A stretch of 64,000 nucleotides of DNA from Tethya wilhelma. Its lineage: Eukaryota; Porifera; Demospongiae; Tethyida; Tethyidae. Under the pieces are notes generated by a model. The model was given only the letters and a program-made list of their open reading frames with translations. It was not told the DNA's origin and did no database searches. The stretch spans positions 2,039,191 to 2,103,190 of the forward strand of contig CAXIPT010000002.1 of NCBI GenBank assembly GCA_964030475.1, given 5' to 3'. Below, piece by piece: positions 50,001 through 61,500 of the stretch. Within the stretch, counting starts at the first letter, position 1; each line of letters opens with the position of its first letter. The position numbers and the translations under genes were made by a program.

Positions 50001-50689
50001 TACCGTAGACAAACCAAAATTTTTAAATGTAATTATTGTACTTTGACCAGATTAAGATCATCTGTGCCCAAGTGTTTACCACACATGTGTGTTCATGACT
50101 TACATTTCTTGCCTAATTTTTTTGATGTGTGCAAAAAATAGCATCATGTATCTAGGAAATATTTATTGTAAATGATTCACTTTACAATCACCGAGATGTT
50201 CTGTTATTTTTGACATCTGCTACACTGTGTTGACTTATATCATCGGAAAAAAACTTCAAAGCTGCAATCTGAGTGGTTTACCAGTTTTCAAAACTTTGAC
50301 CCAAATGTAGTTATGCAATGGGTCAAATAATTATATATCCTATTTTATGCCAGCTCCATCTCAATGATTGTATATTTGACCTGGGTATTTTTCAGATGGC
50401 GAAAATTTTCGTGCAAATTTTTTTCACCAATTTGTGGGAAAAAATTTTGTGGTCACATATGGCGAGTACCTATTATCCACACCCCAGCTTTTATTCATGG
50501 TAACAATTTTGTGGGTTGTCCATCAACCACCAAAACCACAAAAAATTTACTCCAGGAAAAACATAACAAAACATTTATATGGTATGATTGTGCACAATGT
50601 AAACATGCTTTTTATTATTCCTACAGGTTAAACTTACTAGTGCCATGAAATCACTGATAGCAACAGTAAACGAAGCTATGTGTAAGTAA
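41610..50689 (+). CDS. Slob/PXK-like pseudokinase, 15 exons, 494 aa
   Basis: Exons: 41610-41659, 42605-42675, 42742-42828, 42895-42974, 43054-43155, 44186-44287, 44338-44373, 44591-44674, 46832-46896, 47414-47534, 47611-47802, 48857-49037, 49446-49642, 49747-49800, 50627-50689. All have AG/GT borders and matching phases, giving MADWFRARFLWGK... to NEAMCK. The N-terminal half has the GRFNF...DWGSRMQKYWIL segment recalling slowpoke-binding protein. Residues ~205-225 form a hydrophobic helix (SIVATLLSFASLWVIF), likely membrane-spanning. The C-lobe has GHVHSGNIFV (~344-353) where active kinases have HRDxKxxN, so the catalytic Asp is missing, and LGGYENTLLG (~360-369) in place of DFG. PXK and Slob show the same changes, so it is probably a scaffold or regulator. 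The last exon could instead splice on, because TGTAAGTAA contains a GTAAGT donor. Confidence 0.72.
43025..43052. repeat. (GT)n tract forming the exon 5 acceptor region
   Basis: A TG/GT run ends in the TAG acceptor at 43051-43053 of the pseudokinase gene, so the microsatellite serves as the intron's polypyrimidine-like end. Confidence 0.75.
43536..43777. mobile_element. TTAA-flanked piggyBac-like MITE, copy 1
   Basis: 242 bp with inverted ends AGGAACTGTGTCTCTATATA / inverse, extending over ~40 bp. It is flanked by TTAA at 43532-43535 and 43778-43781. It lies in intron 5 of the pseudokinase gene. No ORF of its own is present. Confidence 0.87.
43782..43959. mobile_element. TTAA MITE, copy 2, sharing the TTAA of copy 1
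   Basis: 178-bp shortened relative with the same ends (AGGAACTGTGTCACTATATA left, ATATAGTCACACAGTTCCT right). It begins directly after the right TTAA of copy 1. Its right flank is ATAA, a one-base change from TTAA. Confidence 0.82.
44022..44064. repeat. (CA)n microsatellite
   Basis: A nearly pure CA run within intron 5 of the pseudokinase gene. Confidence 0.9.
44675..46831. other. Long intron 8 of the pseudokinase gene
   Basis: 2.1 kb between exons 8 and 9. No further exon was recognised. The short ORFs at 45054 and 45567 lack splice borders. Confidence 0.5.
47127..47368. mobile_element. TTAA-flanked piggyBac-like MITE, copy 3
   Basis: 242 bp, nearly identical to copy 1 (43536-43777) and flanked by TTAA at 47123-47126 and 47369-47372. 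It lies in intron 9 of the same gene, 45 bp before exon 10. The high similarity implies recent movement. Confidence 0.88.
47888..48409. mobile_element. TGGGGCGAGC-ended element, short copy
   Basis: About 522 bp in intron 11 of the pseudokinase gene. The left end is TGGGGCGAGCCTAAGCGAG and the right end is the inverse form (GCTCAGGCTCGCCCCA). It shares its ends with 24624-25560. It contains GTGCGCATGCGCAC near 48018. It has no intact ORF. Confidence 0.68.
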
Positions 50690-50939
50690 TGGCCATGCTT
50701 GAAGTTATAATCAAAGATGTAGGGTGTGTTTTCTCTCTAAACTTTTGATGGTTGTAAACACAACAGTATTATAGTATAGATTATTATTTTGTTGATGTCA
50801 TTCACTATAGTACATGTTTACACTGGCCAGTTCAACTGAGAACTAGATACAATTTGAAATTGCTGCCAATTTTTTGTCAATCATTATTGAATCGTCTTAG
50901 TATATATATCCTGCATTCATTCTTAAAAGAACCAATTGT

Positions 50940-50945
50940 AATAAA
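50940..50945 (+). terminator. Polyadenylation signal AATAAA
   Basis: AATAAA 250 bp after the pseudokinase stop, in the short interval facing the convergent four-TM gene. Confidence 0.5.
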
Positions 50946-51128
50946 CAACCTATCCATATAACAAAAACAATTGAGGTTACAGGGAGAAATAAAATAATAT
51001 TATAACAATGTTGAACAGAGTTTTCAGATTGTCTCTTGGGTTACCGTGCTATCATTAATAATGAAGTGTGATAATAATTTCCTAATTATAGTTATTAATA
51101 CAAGCAAAATAAAAAAAAGTACCAGCTC

Positions 51129-51874
51129 CTATTCCTTTACTTTTTTGCCTTTGTTAAGCCTCGACAAGCTCATTGTGGAAACATGTAGGATTGTTAGCAC
51201 TGTAACTGATAGGCAGAGAAACCACTCTGACAATTTCTGAGGAAAGTGTACCCTAAAAAAGCAGATCCATGTAATAATGAGAAGCCAAACAATGTACACT
51301 GTTCCTATGCATCGTATGCAGAAAGTAGCTCCGAATTGGATCAGTAAAACTGCTATGACTTCACCAATTCCAAATTCAAGCATCACTTCAGGCCCGTACT
51401 CTTCTGGTAGGTTGAAAGGGTAAAGTGGGCATGCGTTCATAGCAGAGTACGCTGCTATCTATAGGGGTAGGAACACATGCCTTACATGAGATAGCGTGCA
51501 ATTACTAAAAAAGAATATATAATAGTAGTTATTCATTATATTAACTGTATAAGTTATAGTATAACTGTACTGTCGTTATTATTATTGCAATTTTAATATT
51601 AATTTTAAAAAAATTAACTGTATAAGTTATCGTACAACTGTACTGTCTTTATTATTATTGCATTTTTAATTTAATTGCCTTAGTCTAACAGTAATAAAAA
51701 AACTTATCTCAAGAATTATGTACAATGCATGCATATAGTTTAATCACTTACTGCATCAAACAAATCTATACGAGGAAAGAAGTACGAAATGATTTTGTTT
51801 GTTCCAGCAAACCCCACTAAAACAACCAGCAGGAGACTTGGAAGACTTTGAATCTGCAACTTTGCCAAAGCCAT
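51129..51874 (-). CDS. Small four-TM membrane protein, two exons, 150 aa
   Basis: Exon 1 is 51874-51752 (ATG at 51874, MALAKLQIQSLPS...) and exon 2 is 51458-51129, joined in phase 0 at GATGCA|GTAAGT and CCCTATAG|ATAGC. Four hydrophobic helices are visible: LLLVVLVGFAG (about 14-24), FGIGEVIAVLLIQFG (about 68-82), YIVWLLIITWICFF (about 91-104) and WFLCLSVTVLTILHV (about 116-130). The C-terminal tail is basic (NKGKKVKE). The family is not recognised; a small tetraspan layout is all that can be said. It faces the pseudokinase gene tail to tail and diverges from the lipoxygenase. A near-identical copy lies in the inverted contig (57274-57978) and a diverged paralogue at 63.0-63.4 kb. Confidence 0.75.
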
Positions 51875-52410
51875 TAAGCACTTTTGAGGGAAAAAGGGAG
51901 AAAAGATATACTCAGATCTGCATAGAATCAATTAAAATTATGATGCATATGAAGCCTTCTAAGACTAGAGGATCTTATAAATGCTCCTCTCATATACAAC
52001 GCATATAATTATGGGCTGTGAATAATTTATAGTTCAAAGTTCAAAGTTTATTGACATGCGTAGCATCCGTTCTTTGAATTCTGCTGTGTGTCCGAGTCAG
52101 TGTGTGATGATCTATGTATCTGTGTCACGATAAGCACGCCGACACACAGATCTATCCAGAGAAAGTGGAAGTTAGACATTTCTATCCTATAGTAATACGT
52201 AAGGATAATTGACATCATCAGGCCTATTAAAAGTAATGTAAGTTATACTCTGACCATTGTGCCGGAGCCTGTGTGTCCGGCAAGTTCCCACGCAATCTTT
52301 TGTAAAATGTGTCTATATACTTTAGTGGCTACCTCTTTCTTAGAAACATATTGAGATATTATTACAATAGCGGTAGATCAGTTTGATTTCTAGGAACAGT
52401 GTACCTACAC

Positions 52411-52422
52411 TGCGCATGCGCA
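52411..52422. promoter_or_regulatory. NRF-1-like palindrome TGCGCATGCGCA
   Basis: Perfect palindrome fitting the NRF-1-type consensus, 108 bp before the lipoxygenase ATG. It lies in the 655-bp interval shared with the divergent four-TM gene. Function is inferred. Confidence 0.5.
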
Positions 52423-52529
52423 ACACCAATAGCGACACTCGCGAAGGTACGGTACATATGACTACGTATCATCAAAATTAATTGGCAAAAGTTCCAATCC
52501 TGTGAATTCTGTACTCGAGGTATCCCAGT

Positions 52530-55500
52530 ATGAGTGGTGAAATGGATATTCCAACAGTGGAAAGCTGCGTCTTAACACACGAGCATGAAAAATACAGCGA
52601 GAAGCCGGCAACTGAGCTAGAGAAATATGATCTCCCGCCGTTTACAATAAAGTCTTCTAACCAAGAAAGTATGTAATATTTTTTATATAAATTAGTTTCT
52701 GTCTGAAACTTTATAACTTAGATCATCATGATCTATGCTCTTTTTCCTTAAACAAGGTGGCAAGTCCTACTATGGTGTGCGTATTGTCACTGGGCAGCTC
52801 GATGATGCCAGTACAAGTGACACAGGTGTCTTTGTCAACCTCATTGGTAGCAAGGGTCAGACAGGAAAGCTCTACCTCATGAGCTGGCTCACTGCCTTGA
52901 GTGGAGCTGTGAAGAGGAGCACGTACGATGACCTTATAGTGGAGAGCAAAGGGGATCTCGGGGATGTTCTTGTCGTGGTGCTTGGAAACGACAAGAGTTG
53001 GGTTTCCCTGCTTGGAGCGCCGTGGTATGTCGACTATGTGGCTGTTAGAGACTTTCAGACTCAGAATCAGCAGGAGTTTCCTTGCTATCATTGGATCGGA
53101 GATGGGTGTAGTGTCAGCTTTACTGCCTCAACAAGTAAGTATTATATGCATGCATAATGTTATGGTATGGTTATAATGTTGAAAGAAAAAAGTAATAACA
53201 AATTAAATTTTTGTTAAGCATATTTTTTCAAAATGATGTATTATGGCCTCGAATATAGGAATTAAGCTCAATTCATTATGGCTTCCAATTATGATTATTA
53301 AGCCCCTTTAATTAGGAATTGCAATGTTATACATGGCTATTATTATAATGATAATGTGATGAATTTTGAATAATTAATGGCAATAGTACTTCATTTTTGC
53401 TACCATGAATGTTAACCATTGTGAGCATTATAGTGCTGTGTGGATTGTTTACTGATAGTGAGAATACATACTCACCTTATTTTAGTACAAGGTCAACATG
53501 TACATGCAGTGATGACATTGTGTGAATTTCCTGGGATTACTATGCTGTGGAATTTTTGTGGTTGTAGGTGAATACTCCAAAGTTCTTTTGTTAACATTGT
53601 GGTTTCCTTTCTTACTGGGATGCATGGGTTAATTGGTCTCCTAAAATTTTGTAATTTTAGCCACACTTAAGAATATTTCTGGGAACAAGGTACTACTGCA
53701 GCAGCGTAAAGACCAACTAGCTCTTCGTCAAAGCCAGTATGTGTGGATGGACAACCTGTTTGAGATGCCTCGCTGTATCAACGACACGTCGGGTGAGGTC
53801 CCGGATGATGAGAAGCTGAGTCGCGTGAAAACCGTCCACTTGAGCAACACGGGGAGGAATGCTGTCATCAAGCTCAAACTGGAGGGTCTCTTTATCACAG
53901 TGGATAACATTCATGATTATGAAGAGCTCACTGATTCCATAGGGGACTTGGAAGCTCCGCTCTATCAAGCTTCTCGATGGACATCTGATGAGGAGTTTGG
54001 GAGGCAAGTGTTGAATGGAGTCAATCCTATCCTAGTGGAGAGGTGTACCAGCCTTCCGTCCAACTTCAATGTGACACACGACATGGTGAAGAATCTTCTT
54101 TGTCGGAGTATGAGTCTGGAAGAAGAAATGGAGGTATACAGTATATATGTGCCTTATATTAGTGGTGGTTATATATAGAAGATCTAAATTGAGTGCTGGG
54201 AAATTTAATAGTCTGTGAGCAATGTAATAGGTCTTTCTAAAGTCAAAAACAGTATTTAGAATTTTAATGAAATCATGCAAAAGCTGAAGAATTTAATTTT
54301 CCCTTAGAAACCATAATTTAAAAGTGTATGCATGTTGTGCTCCATGAATAGCTTTGACAGCCTATATCGTCCTGCTGATTAACTTGTCCTATAGCCCTTT
54401 CCCAAGCTCTGCGTATAGCTTATTATGATATAAATGTAAAGAAGGGGGAGCCCGGTCACTGTCTCATGCATGTGAGCTAATTTATAGGGAATAGTGACAT
54501 TTTTAGACTACCTATGCTGATATCTCATAATATGTTTTTGCTAAATTTAAAAAGGTGGGGAAAGTTTAGTATACCGTAGATCGGATATGTATGTATTTAT
54601 TTATTGTAAATCATGAAAATTTGGTAGTTGATAAATTTTCGTAGTCGCTGCAGAGTACGAAATTGCACAAAAAATTGCAAAATAGTGGGTGGGACTGCAT
54701 AACACGGTACATGAAAATTTAATGTCTTTTAATGCAAAAATTTCACAATTTATAGTATGTATGTATGTAAAAGTATCAGAATTTTATTGTTGTTTATTCA
54801 CACTTGTGTAGAACACATGATGTGTTTAGCATGCGTCGGNGTCTGTGCAATTTGAGGCTGTGTTCTGTATCTCCTGTCCTTCTACTAGTCCAATAGGGTA
54901 TGAAGACGATGCTCTTACAGAAGATGGAACGGGGTTTCTAACTTGGTCGACAACGACTGCTGATACATTGAAACTTTTTGACAATTGAGATGTTCTCTGG
55001 AATGTATATGTTTTTGAAGGCCTGTCACAATCAATTTGGTTGTTAGTACATAAGCACACACGAACTGGTTCCGATGATACCTCTGATTGTAGAATAGCAT
55101 TTGTCCTGAGGTTTGTAATTTGTTTTAGGTATGATGTAGCATTAATATTAGTGTATTGATACTTGTTTAACACCTGTGCACTAGGACTGGCTGTACATTT
55201 ATGAAATGAGCCTCCAAATATTGAAGCACCTGATATACTAGCAGAATTGTTGGCAAAAAATGTATTTTGAACAATTAGGTCAGAGTAGTTAGCAGAATGT
55301 GAGGCTAGGTCTTGAAAATAGCATTCAGTTGAGCCTGATGTATCACCTGAGATATACATTGCTCCTCCATGTTGAGCTGAGTTGTTTGTGAAGTACAATC
55401 TTAGAGTTGACACTGATTGTTTAATGCAATGGGGATTGTAGTGAACGCTAGAACACTCTGGTACAGACTTTATCAAATGAAGTTTAGCATCCAATTCCAA

Positions 55501-58500
55501 GTAGATTCCACCTCCTTTCTCAGCTCTATTGTCAATGAACTCAGTTTGTCCTCCTGTTAGTTTCATTGTTGAGTCAACTGCACAGATCCCTCCTCCCTTA
55601 GTTGTGGCAACATTCTCTGATATGATCATGTTTCTACCTTCAAAAATCAACTCACTGTGATTAGCATATAACCCTCCACCAATCAATGCTGAATTGTTTG
55701 TGATTTGAAGGAGACCGCCTATTCTAATGATTCTGGATTGGACATGAATTGCACCACCTTTGTTAGCTGCATGGTTATGGTTGAAGATGCTGTTATTGAT
55801 TTCATTGACACTGTCAGTAGCACTACCAAGAAACAGTACACCACCATCATTGAGGGCTGTGTTTTTCGTGAAGACACTACCTCTTACACTAATACTACCA
55901 CTCTCTGTCCTTAATACACCACCTGAGCTAGCTGTGTTGCTACTGAAGTTACCAACATGTAGGCTAATATTGCCACTGTCTGTCCTTATTGCACCACCAA
56001 GTGAGACTGCTCTGTTTCTATAAAAGACACTATAATTTATTCCAATATTACCACTCCATGACCCTATTGCACCGCCACCATAGCTAGCTGTGTTCACGCT
56101 AAAATCACTACCATGTATGCTTACACTACCACTGTCTGTGCTTATTGCACCACCCCAGCCATTTGCTGTATTGCTACTGAAATCACTAGCATGTATGTGA
56201 ATGCTACCACTGTCTGTCCAAATTGCACCACCATCACCATGTGCAGTGTTGCTACTAAAGTAACTGCCATGTGTGCTAATACTGCCACTGTCTGTAGTTA
56301 TTGCACCACCGTTTATAGTTACATTATTGTTACTGAAATTGCTACCATCGATCACGATACTACATCTGTATGTCCCTATTGCACCAGAATAGCTAGCTTT
56401 ATTGCTAGTGAAGGTACTGCCATGTACTGTCATACTACCTTTGTCTGTCTTTATTGCACCGCCCCAATTTTTTGCTCTGTTTTTGCGAAAATTACTCTGA
56501 TGTATGCCAATTCTACTTTCAAATGTCCTTATTGCACCACCGTCATCACCTGCTCTGTTGCTATGGAAACCACTACTTTGTATGGTAATACTCTCACTGT
56601 CTGTAGTTATTGCACCGCCATCAATACGTACGCTATTGTTACTAAAATTGGTTCCATTTATTGTCATACTGCATCTGTTTGTCCCTATTGCACCTCCATA
56701 GCTGGCTTTATTGCTAGCAAAATCACTGTTATGGATCCAAATACTACCTTTGTCTGTCCCTATTGCACCACCCCAATCTTTTGCTCTGTTGTTGCTGAAG
56801 CTACTCCCATGTATGCTAATTCTACTTCCAACTGTCCTTATTGCACCACCGTCATCACCTGCTCTGTTGCTAGTGAAATCATTACCATGTATGCTAATAC
56901 TGCCACTCTCTGTTCTTATTGCACCACCATCAATACGTACGCTATTGTTGCTAAAACTACTGTCCTTTATCACGATACTACATCTGTATGTCCCTATTGC
57001 ACCTCCATAGCTAGCTGTGTTGCTAGTGAAATCACTGTTATGGATCCTAATACTGCTGTCAGTCCCTATTGCACCACCCCAACCATTTGCTCTGTTGTTG
57101 CTGAAGCTACTCCCTTGTATGCTAATTCTACCATTCTTTGTCCTTATTGCACCACCATCGTCACCTGCTCTGTTGCTACTGAAATTGCTATCATGTACTC
57201 TGATGCTACCACTGTCTGTCCTTATTGCACCACCATAGCTAGCAGTGTTTTTCCTGAAATCACTTCTANTGTTGTTTTAGTGGGGTTTGCTGGAACAAAC
57301 AAAATCATTTCGTACTTCTTTCCTCGTATAGATTTGTTTGATGCAGTAAGTGAATAAACTATATGCATGCATTGTATATTATAATTCTTGAGATAATTAT
57401 TTTTTATTATTGTTAGACTGGGGCAATTAAATTAAAAATGCAATAATAATAAAGACAGTACTAACAGTTATACGATAACTTATACAGTTAATTTTTTAAA
57501 ATTAAAATTAAAAATGCAATAATAATAATGACAGTACAGTTATACGATAACTTATACAGTTAATATAATGAATAAGTATACTATTATATTATATTCTTTT
57601 TTAGTAATTGCATGCTATCTCATGTAAGACATGTTCCTACCCCTATAGATAGCAGCGTACTCTGCTATGAATGCATGCCCACCTTACCTTTTCAACCTAC
57701 CAGAAGAGTACGGGCCTGAAGTGATGCTTGTATTCGGAATCGGTGAAGTCATAGCAGTTTTACTGATCCAATTCGGAGCTACTTTCTGCATACGATGCAT
57801 AGGAACTGCCTACATTGTTTGGCTTCTCATTATTACATGGATCTGCTTTTTTAGGGTACACTTTCCTCAGAAATTGTCAGAGTGGTTTCTCTGCCTATCT
57901 GTTACAGTGCTAACAATCCTACATGTTTCCACAATGAGCTTGTCGAGGCTTAACAAAGGCAAAAAAGTAAAGGAATAGGAGCTGGTATACTTATTTTATT
58001 TTGCTTGTGTTAACAACTATAATTAGGATATTATTATCACACTTGATTATTAATAATCAAGAAACAAATAAGACAATCTGATAACTCTGTTCAACATTGT
58101 TATAATACTTTATTTCTCCCTATAACCTCAATTGTTTTTGTTGTATGGATAGGTTATTTATTACAATTGGTTCTTTTAAGAATGAATGCAGGATGTATAC
58201 TAAGACGATTCAATAATGATTGACAAAAAAAATGGCAGCAATTTCAAACTGTATCTAGTTCTCAGTTGACTGACAAGTGTAAACACTATAGTGATGACAA
58301 CAACAAAATAATAATCTATACTATAATACTGTTGTATTTACAACCATCAAAAGTTTAGAGAGAAAACACACCCTAAAAACATCTTTGATATAACTTCAAG
58401 CATGGCCATTACTTACACATAGCTTCGTTTACTGTTGCTATCAGTGATTTCATGGCACTAGTAAGTTTAACCTGTAGGAATAATAAAAAGCATGTTTACA

Positions 58501-61500
58501 TTGTGTACAATCATACCATGGCATATAAATGTTTTGCTTTATTTTTTTCCTGGGGTAAAATTTTTGTGGTTTTGGTGGTTGACGGACAACCCACAAAATT
58601 TTTACCATGAATAAAGGCTAGGGTGTAGTTAACAGGTACTCGCCGTATGTGACCACAAAATTTCTTCCCACAAATTGGTGAAAAAAATTTGCACGAAAAT
58701 TTTCCCTATATGAAAAATACTTGGGTTCGCTAAACAATCATTGAGCTTGCATAAAATTAATAGTGATTTAATTTATTTGACCCATTGCATAACTACATGC
58801 ATTTGGGTCAAAGTTTAGAAACTGGTAAGCCAATCAGATTGCAGCTATGAAGGTTTTTTTTCTCGATGATATGAAAGTCAACACAGTGTAACAGATGTCA
58901 AAAATAACAGAACATATTGGTGATCGCAAAGTGAATCATTTACAATAAATATTTCCTAGATACATGATGCAATTATTTGGACACATCAAAAAATTAGGCA
59001 AGAAATGTAAAAGTTATGAACACACATGTGTGGTAAACACTTGGGCACAGATGATCTTAATCTGGTCAAAGTACAATAATTACATTTAAAAATTTTGGTT
59101 TGTCTACGGTAACAGCCAGCTGCATCACACAACTAGTTCACCATAATATTATGTTACTTAGTACACAACATCTAGCTATCTGTAGTGTGAATACCATAAA
59201 ACTTGAACCTAAAGTCTATCCGTGTTCACTTTCCCCCAGGAAGTAGTGTGGTTTGACTTACTACAGGTTTGTAGTATCTGTGGTCAATGTAATGTCCCAT
59301 AGTTTATATATGGGGCAGGCACATAGGAGGCTCTAACATTTAACTGGTAAGGTGTAGAGTATTTTAAAAGGCACTAACAGAATCTAAATGAAATTTGCAG
59401 TTGAATGGTATCTAGAATAACGCAATAGCATGAATTACGGCCAAGTTATGAAGAAATTTGGACCGGCAAAGTGAACGCAAATTAATGGACTTTAGTGATA
59501 AAAAATGCACTTATCATAAAATAGTCTACCAACCTTGGATTCATATTCACATTCTCTGGCCGAATCAAAGAATCTGTGATCTTTAATCTACATAACATCA
59601 GCAAAAAATGGGATGACATAGTACGGACACTATGATGCTAACAATGGCATTAGCTGCTCACACCATAGTATTGGTATCACCTGTTTAATCATTTCTACAT
59701 TTGAAGGAGGAGTTTTATTGGTCCCAGTTTTCATTGCCAGCACTATGCCAAAGATGTGTCTCAGCACCTCTTCAACCTCCTCCCCACCCTTCACAGCTCT
59801 CACAGCNATTTCACAATTTATAGTATGTATGTATGTAAAAGTATCAGAATTTTATTGTTGTTTATTCACACTTGTGTAGAACACATGATGTGTTTAGCAT
59901 GCGTCGGTCTGCATAAACATGCCACGTAGACTACAGAACAATTTACATAATCATAATTATACATATTGCTTGCATATGTGTAGGGGCAATCCTCCAAATT
60001 TATTAAGTTGTTTTGTATCCTATACTAGCGTTCAATAAATATCTCCATGTCTAGCACTTGTCTATAGGCAGTGAGTCTATTGGTTCACATATATAAGAGT
60101 AGTGACCACACATGCACATCCTGTCCTTATATGTGCATGGAGAGCCTGGGAATGGACTGAGCAGGCTAAGGCAGGCTAAGTGGTTTACACTACAAGTACA
60201 TCTGTCTAACTACAACTGTGGTCTGTGTCCATGGTGACAGTGTGGTCTTCCCTAGTTCCCTTTTGTGTAGTTTAGAAGCCATGCATGTATCAATTCCACT
60301 TCATTAGGGTCCATGCTTAGTCTAGCCTAGACTTTGCCTATTTTGCCAGGCTTCATGGATACTTTGTGAGACTACAATACTTGTCAGATTGATATACCAT
60401 GCACAGGCTTCAATTTTCATTTTTGAGCTTCAGACCTTGTGATAACTCTGTCTCAAATTTAATTGGAACTGTCATAATATTCCCTAAGTCACTTTTTTAG
60501 ACTGCATTTGAAAAAGAATATACTATGATCCACTAGCTAATATAACTGTACTCTTTGACCACTGTAGTCCATATGGCTGTTGTTTGACAGTGGTTCAACT
60601 GTATATAACCTGTATAGAACCTATATAGGACTACATCCCATGTTACATCGTTTTTTTACAGTCAAGCCAGCTAGCTAGAGCTCAGCCTGCTCTTGGCTAT
60701 ATGCAAGATGTGTGGAACGAGATGCCTTACTAAATTTCTGTTTGTGTATTGTTGATTTGTTGTAAAAAATTCATAATGAGTATGCTAACCTAATTTGTTG
60801 GGTCTTGAAATCATACTACTTACAGTTGTGTTTTTGTAACTTGAAGCACAGCAAAACTAATTTTAACTGCTGTTGGTATAAGGACTCCAACATGCAGTGT
60901 GAATTATTTCTTGACTTCCAATCTTCATGCAGGCTGGCCATGTGTACATACTGAACTTCAAGTTGATGGACGGCCTACCTTCAAGAGAAGGATGCTATTT
61001 CACTGCCCCCATCTGCCTGCTGTACGTGAAGCCAACTGGTCAACTGGTGCCCATTGCCATCCAACTCAAGCAGGGGATCAGAGATGAGGAGAAGAATGAA
61101 CCAAATCCAGTCTTCTTTCCAACTGATGGTTGGATTGATTGGCTTCTTGCTAAAACCTTTTGCCAGAATGCCAACATGTTGGTATGTATACTAAAGCCAT
61201 AGTACTATAGATGTGTATGTACATAGTACTATTGTGTTCTTGTAATCACTAGAAGTGTGTATGCATGGTATTAGCCTAATCATGCATTCCTGGGTTCTAA
61301 AAACAACACTTTCTTTTGCTCATCGGCTGAATGGCGAAGCTCATCAAGTGACAGTATTATGTACTAATGGAGAGTGTTTAATTTGTAATGTTGAAAAAGT
61401 ATGGCATATTGATTTTCTATGGCCTACATGTAATTTGATATACAAGACTCTCTACCTTTTTATTGTTTAATTCCCACCTAATATTTGTAAATCTGCATGG

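Noticed and set aside
54826..54840. C-terminal end of the Pmp-like ORF past the N
   Set aside because: The last codons cross the gap at 54840 into the lipoxygenase intron, so they belong to another contig.
56113..57357. Plus-strand 414-codon ORF rich in Cys, Thr and Tyr
   Set aside because: It is the antisense shadow of the Pmp-like repeats and crosses the N at 57269 into another contig.
57270..59806. A genuine inverted duplication of the tetraspan locus
   Set aside because: The ends fall at Ns in the middle of exons, and the outer flanks share a 100-bp overlap. A misplaced allelic contig explains this better.
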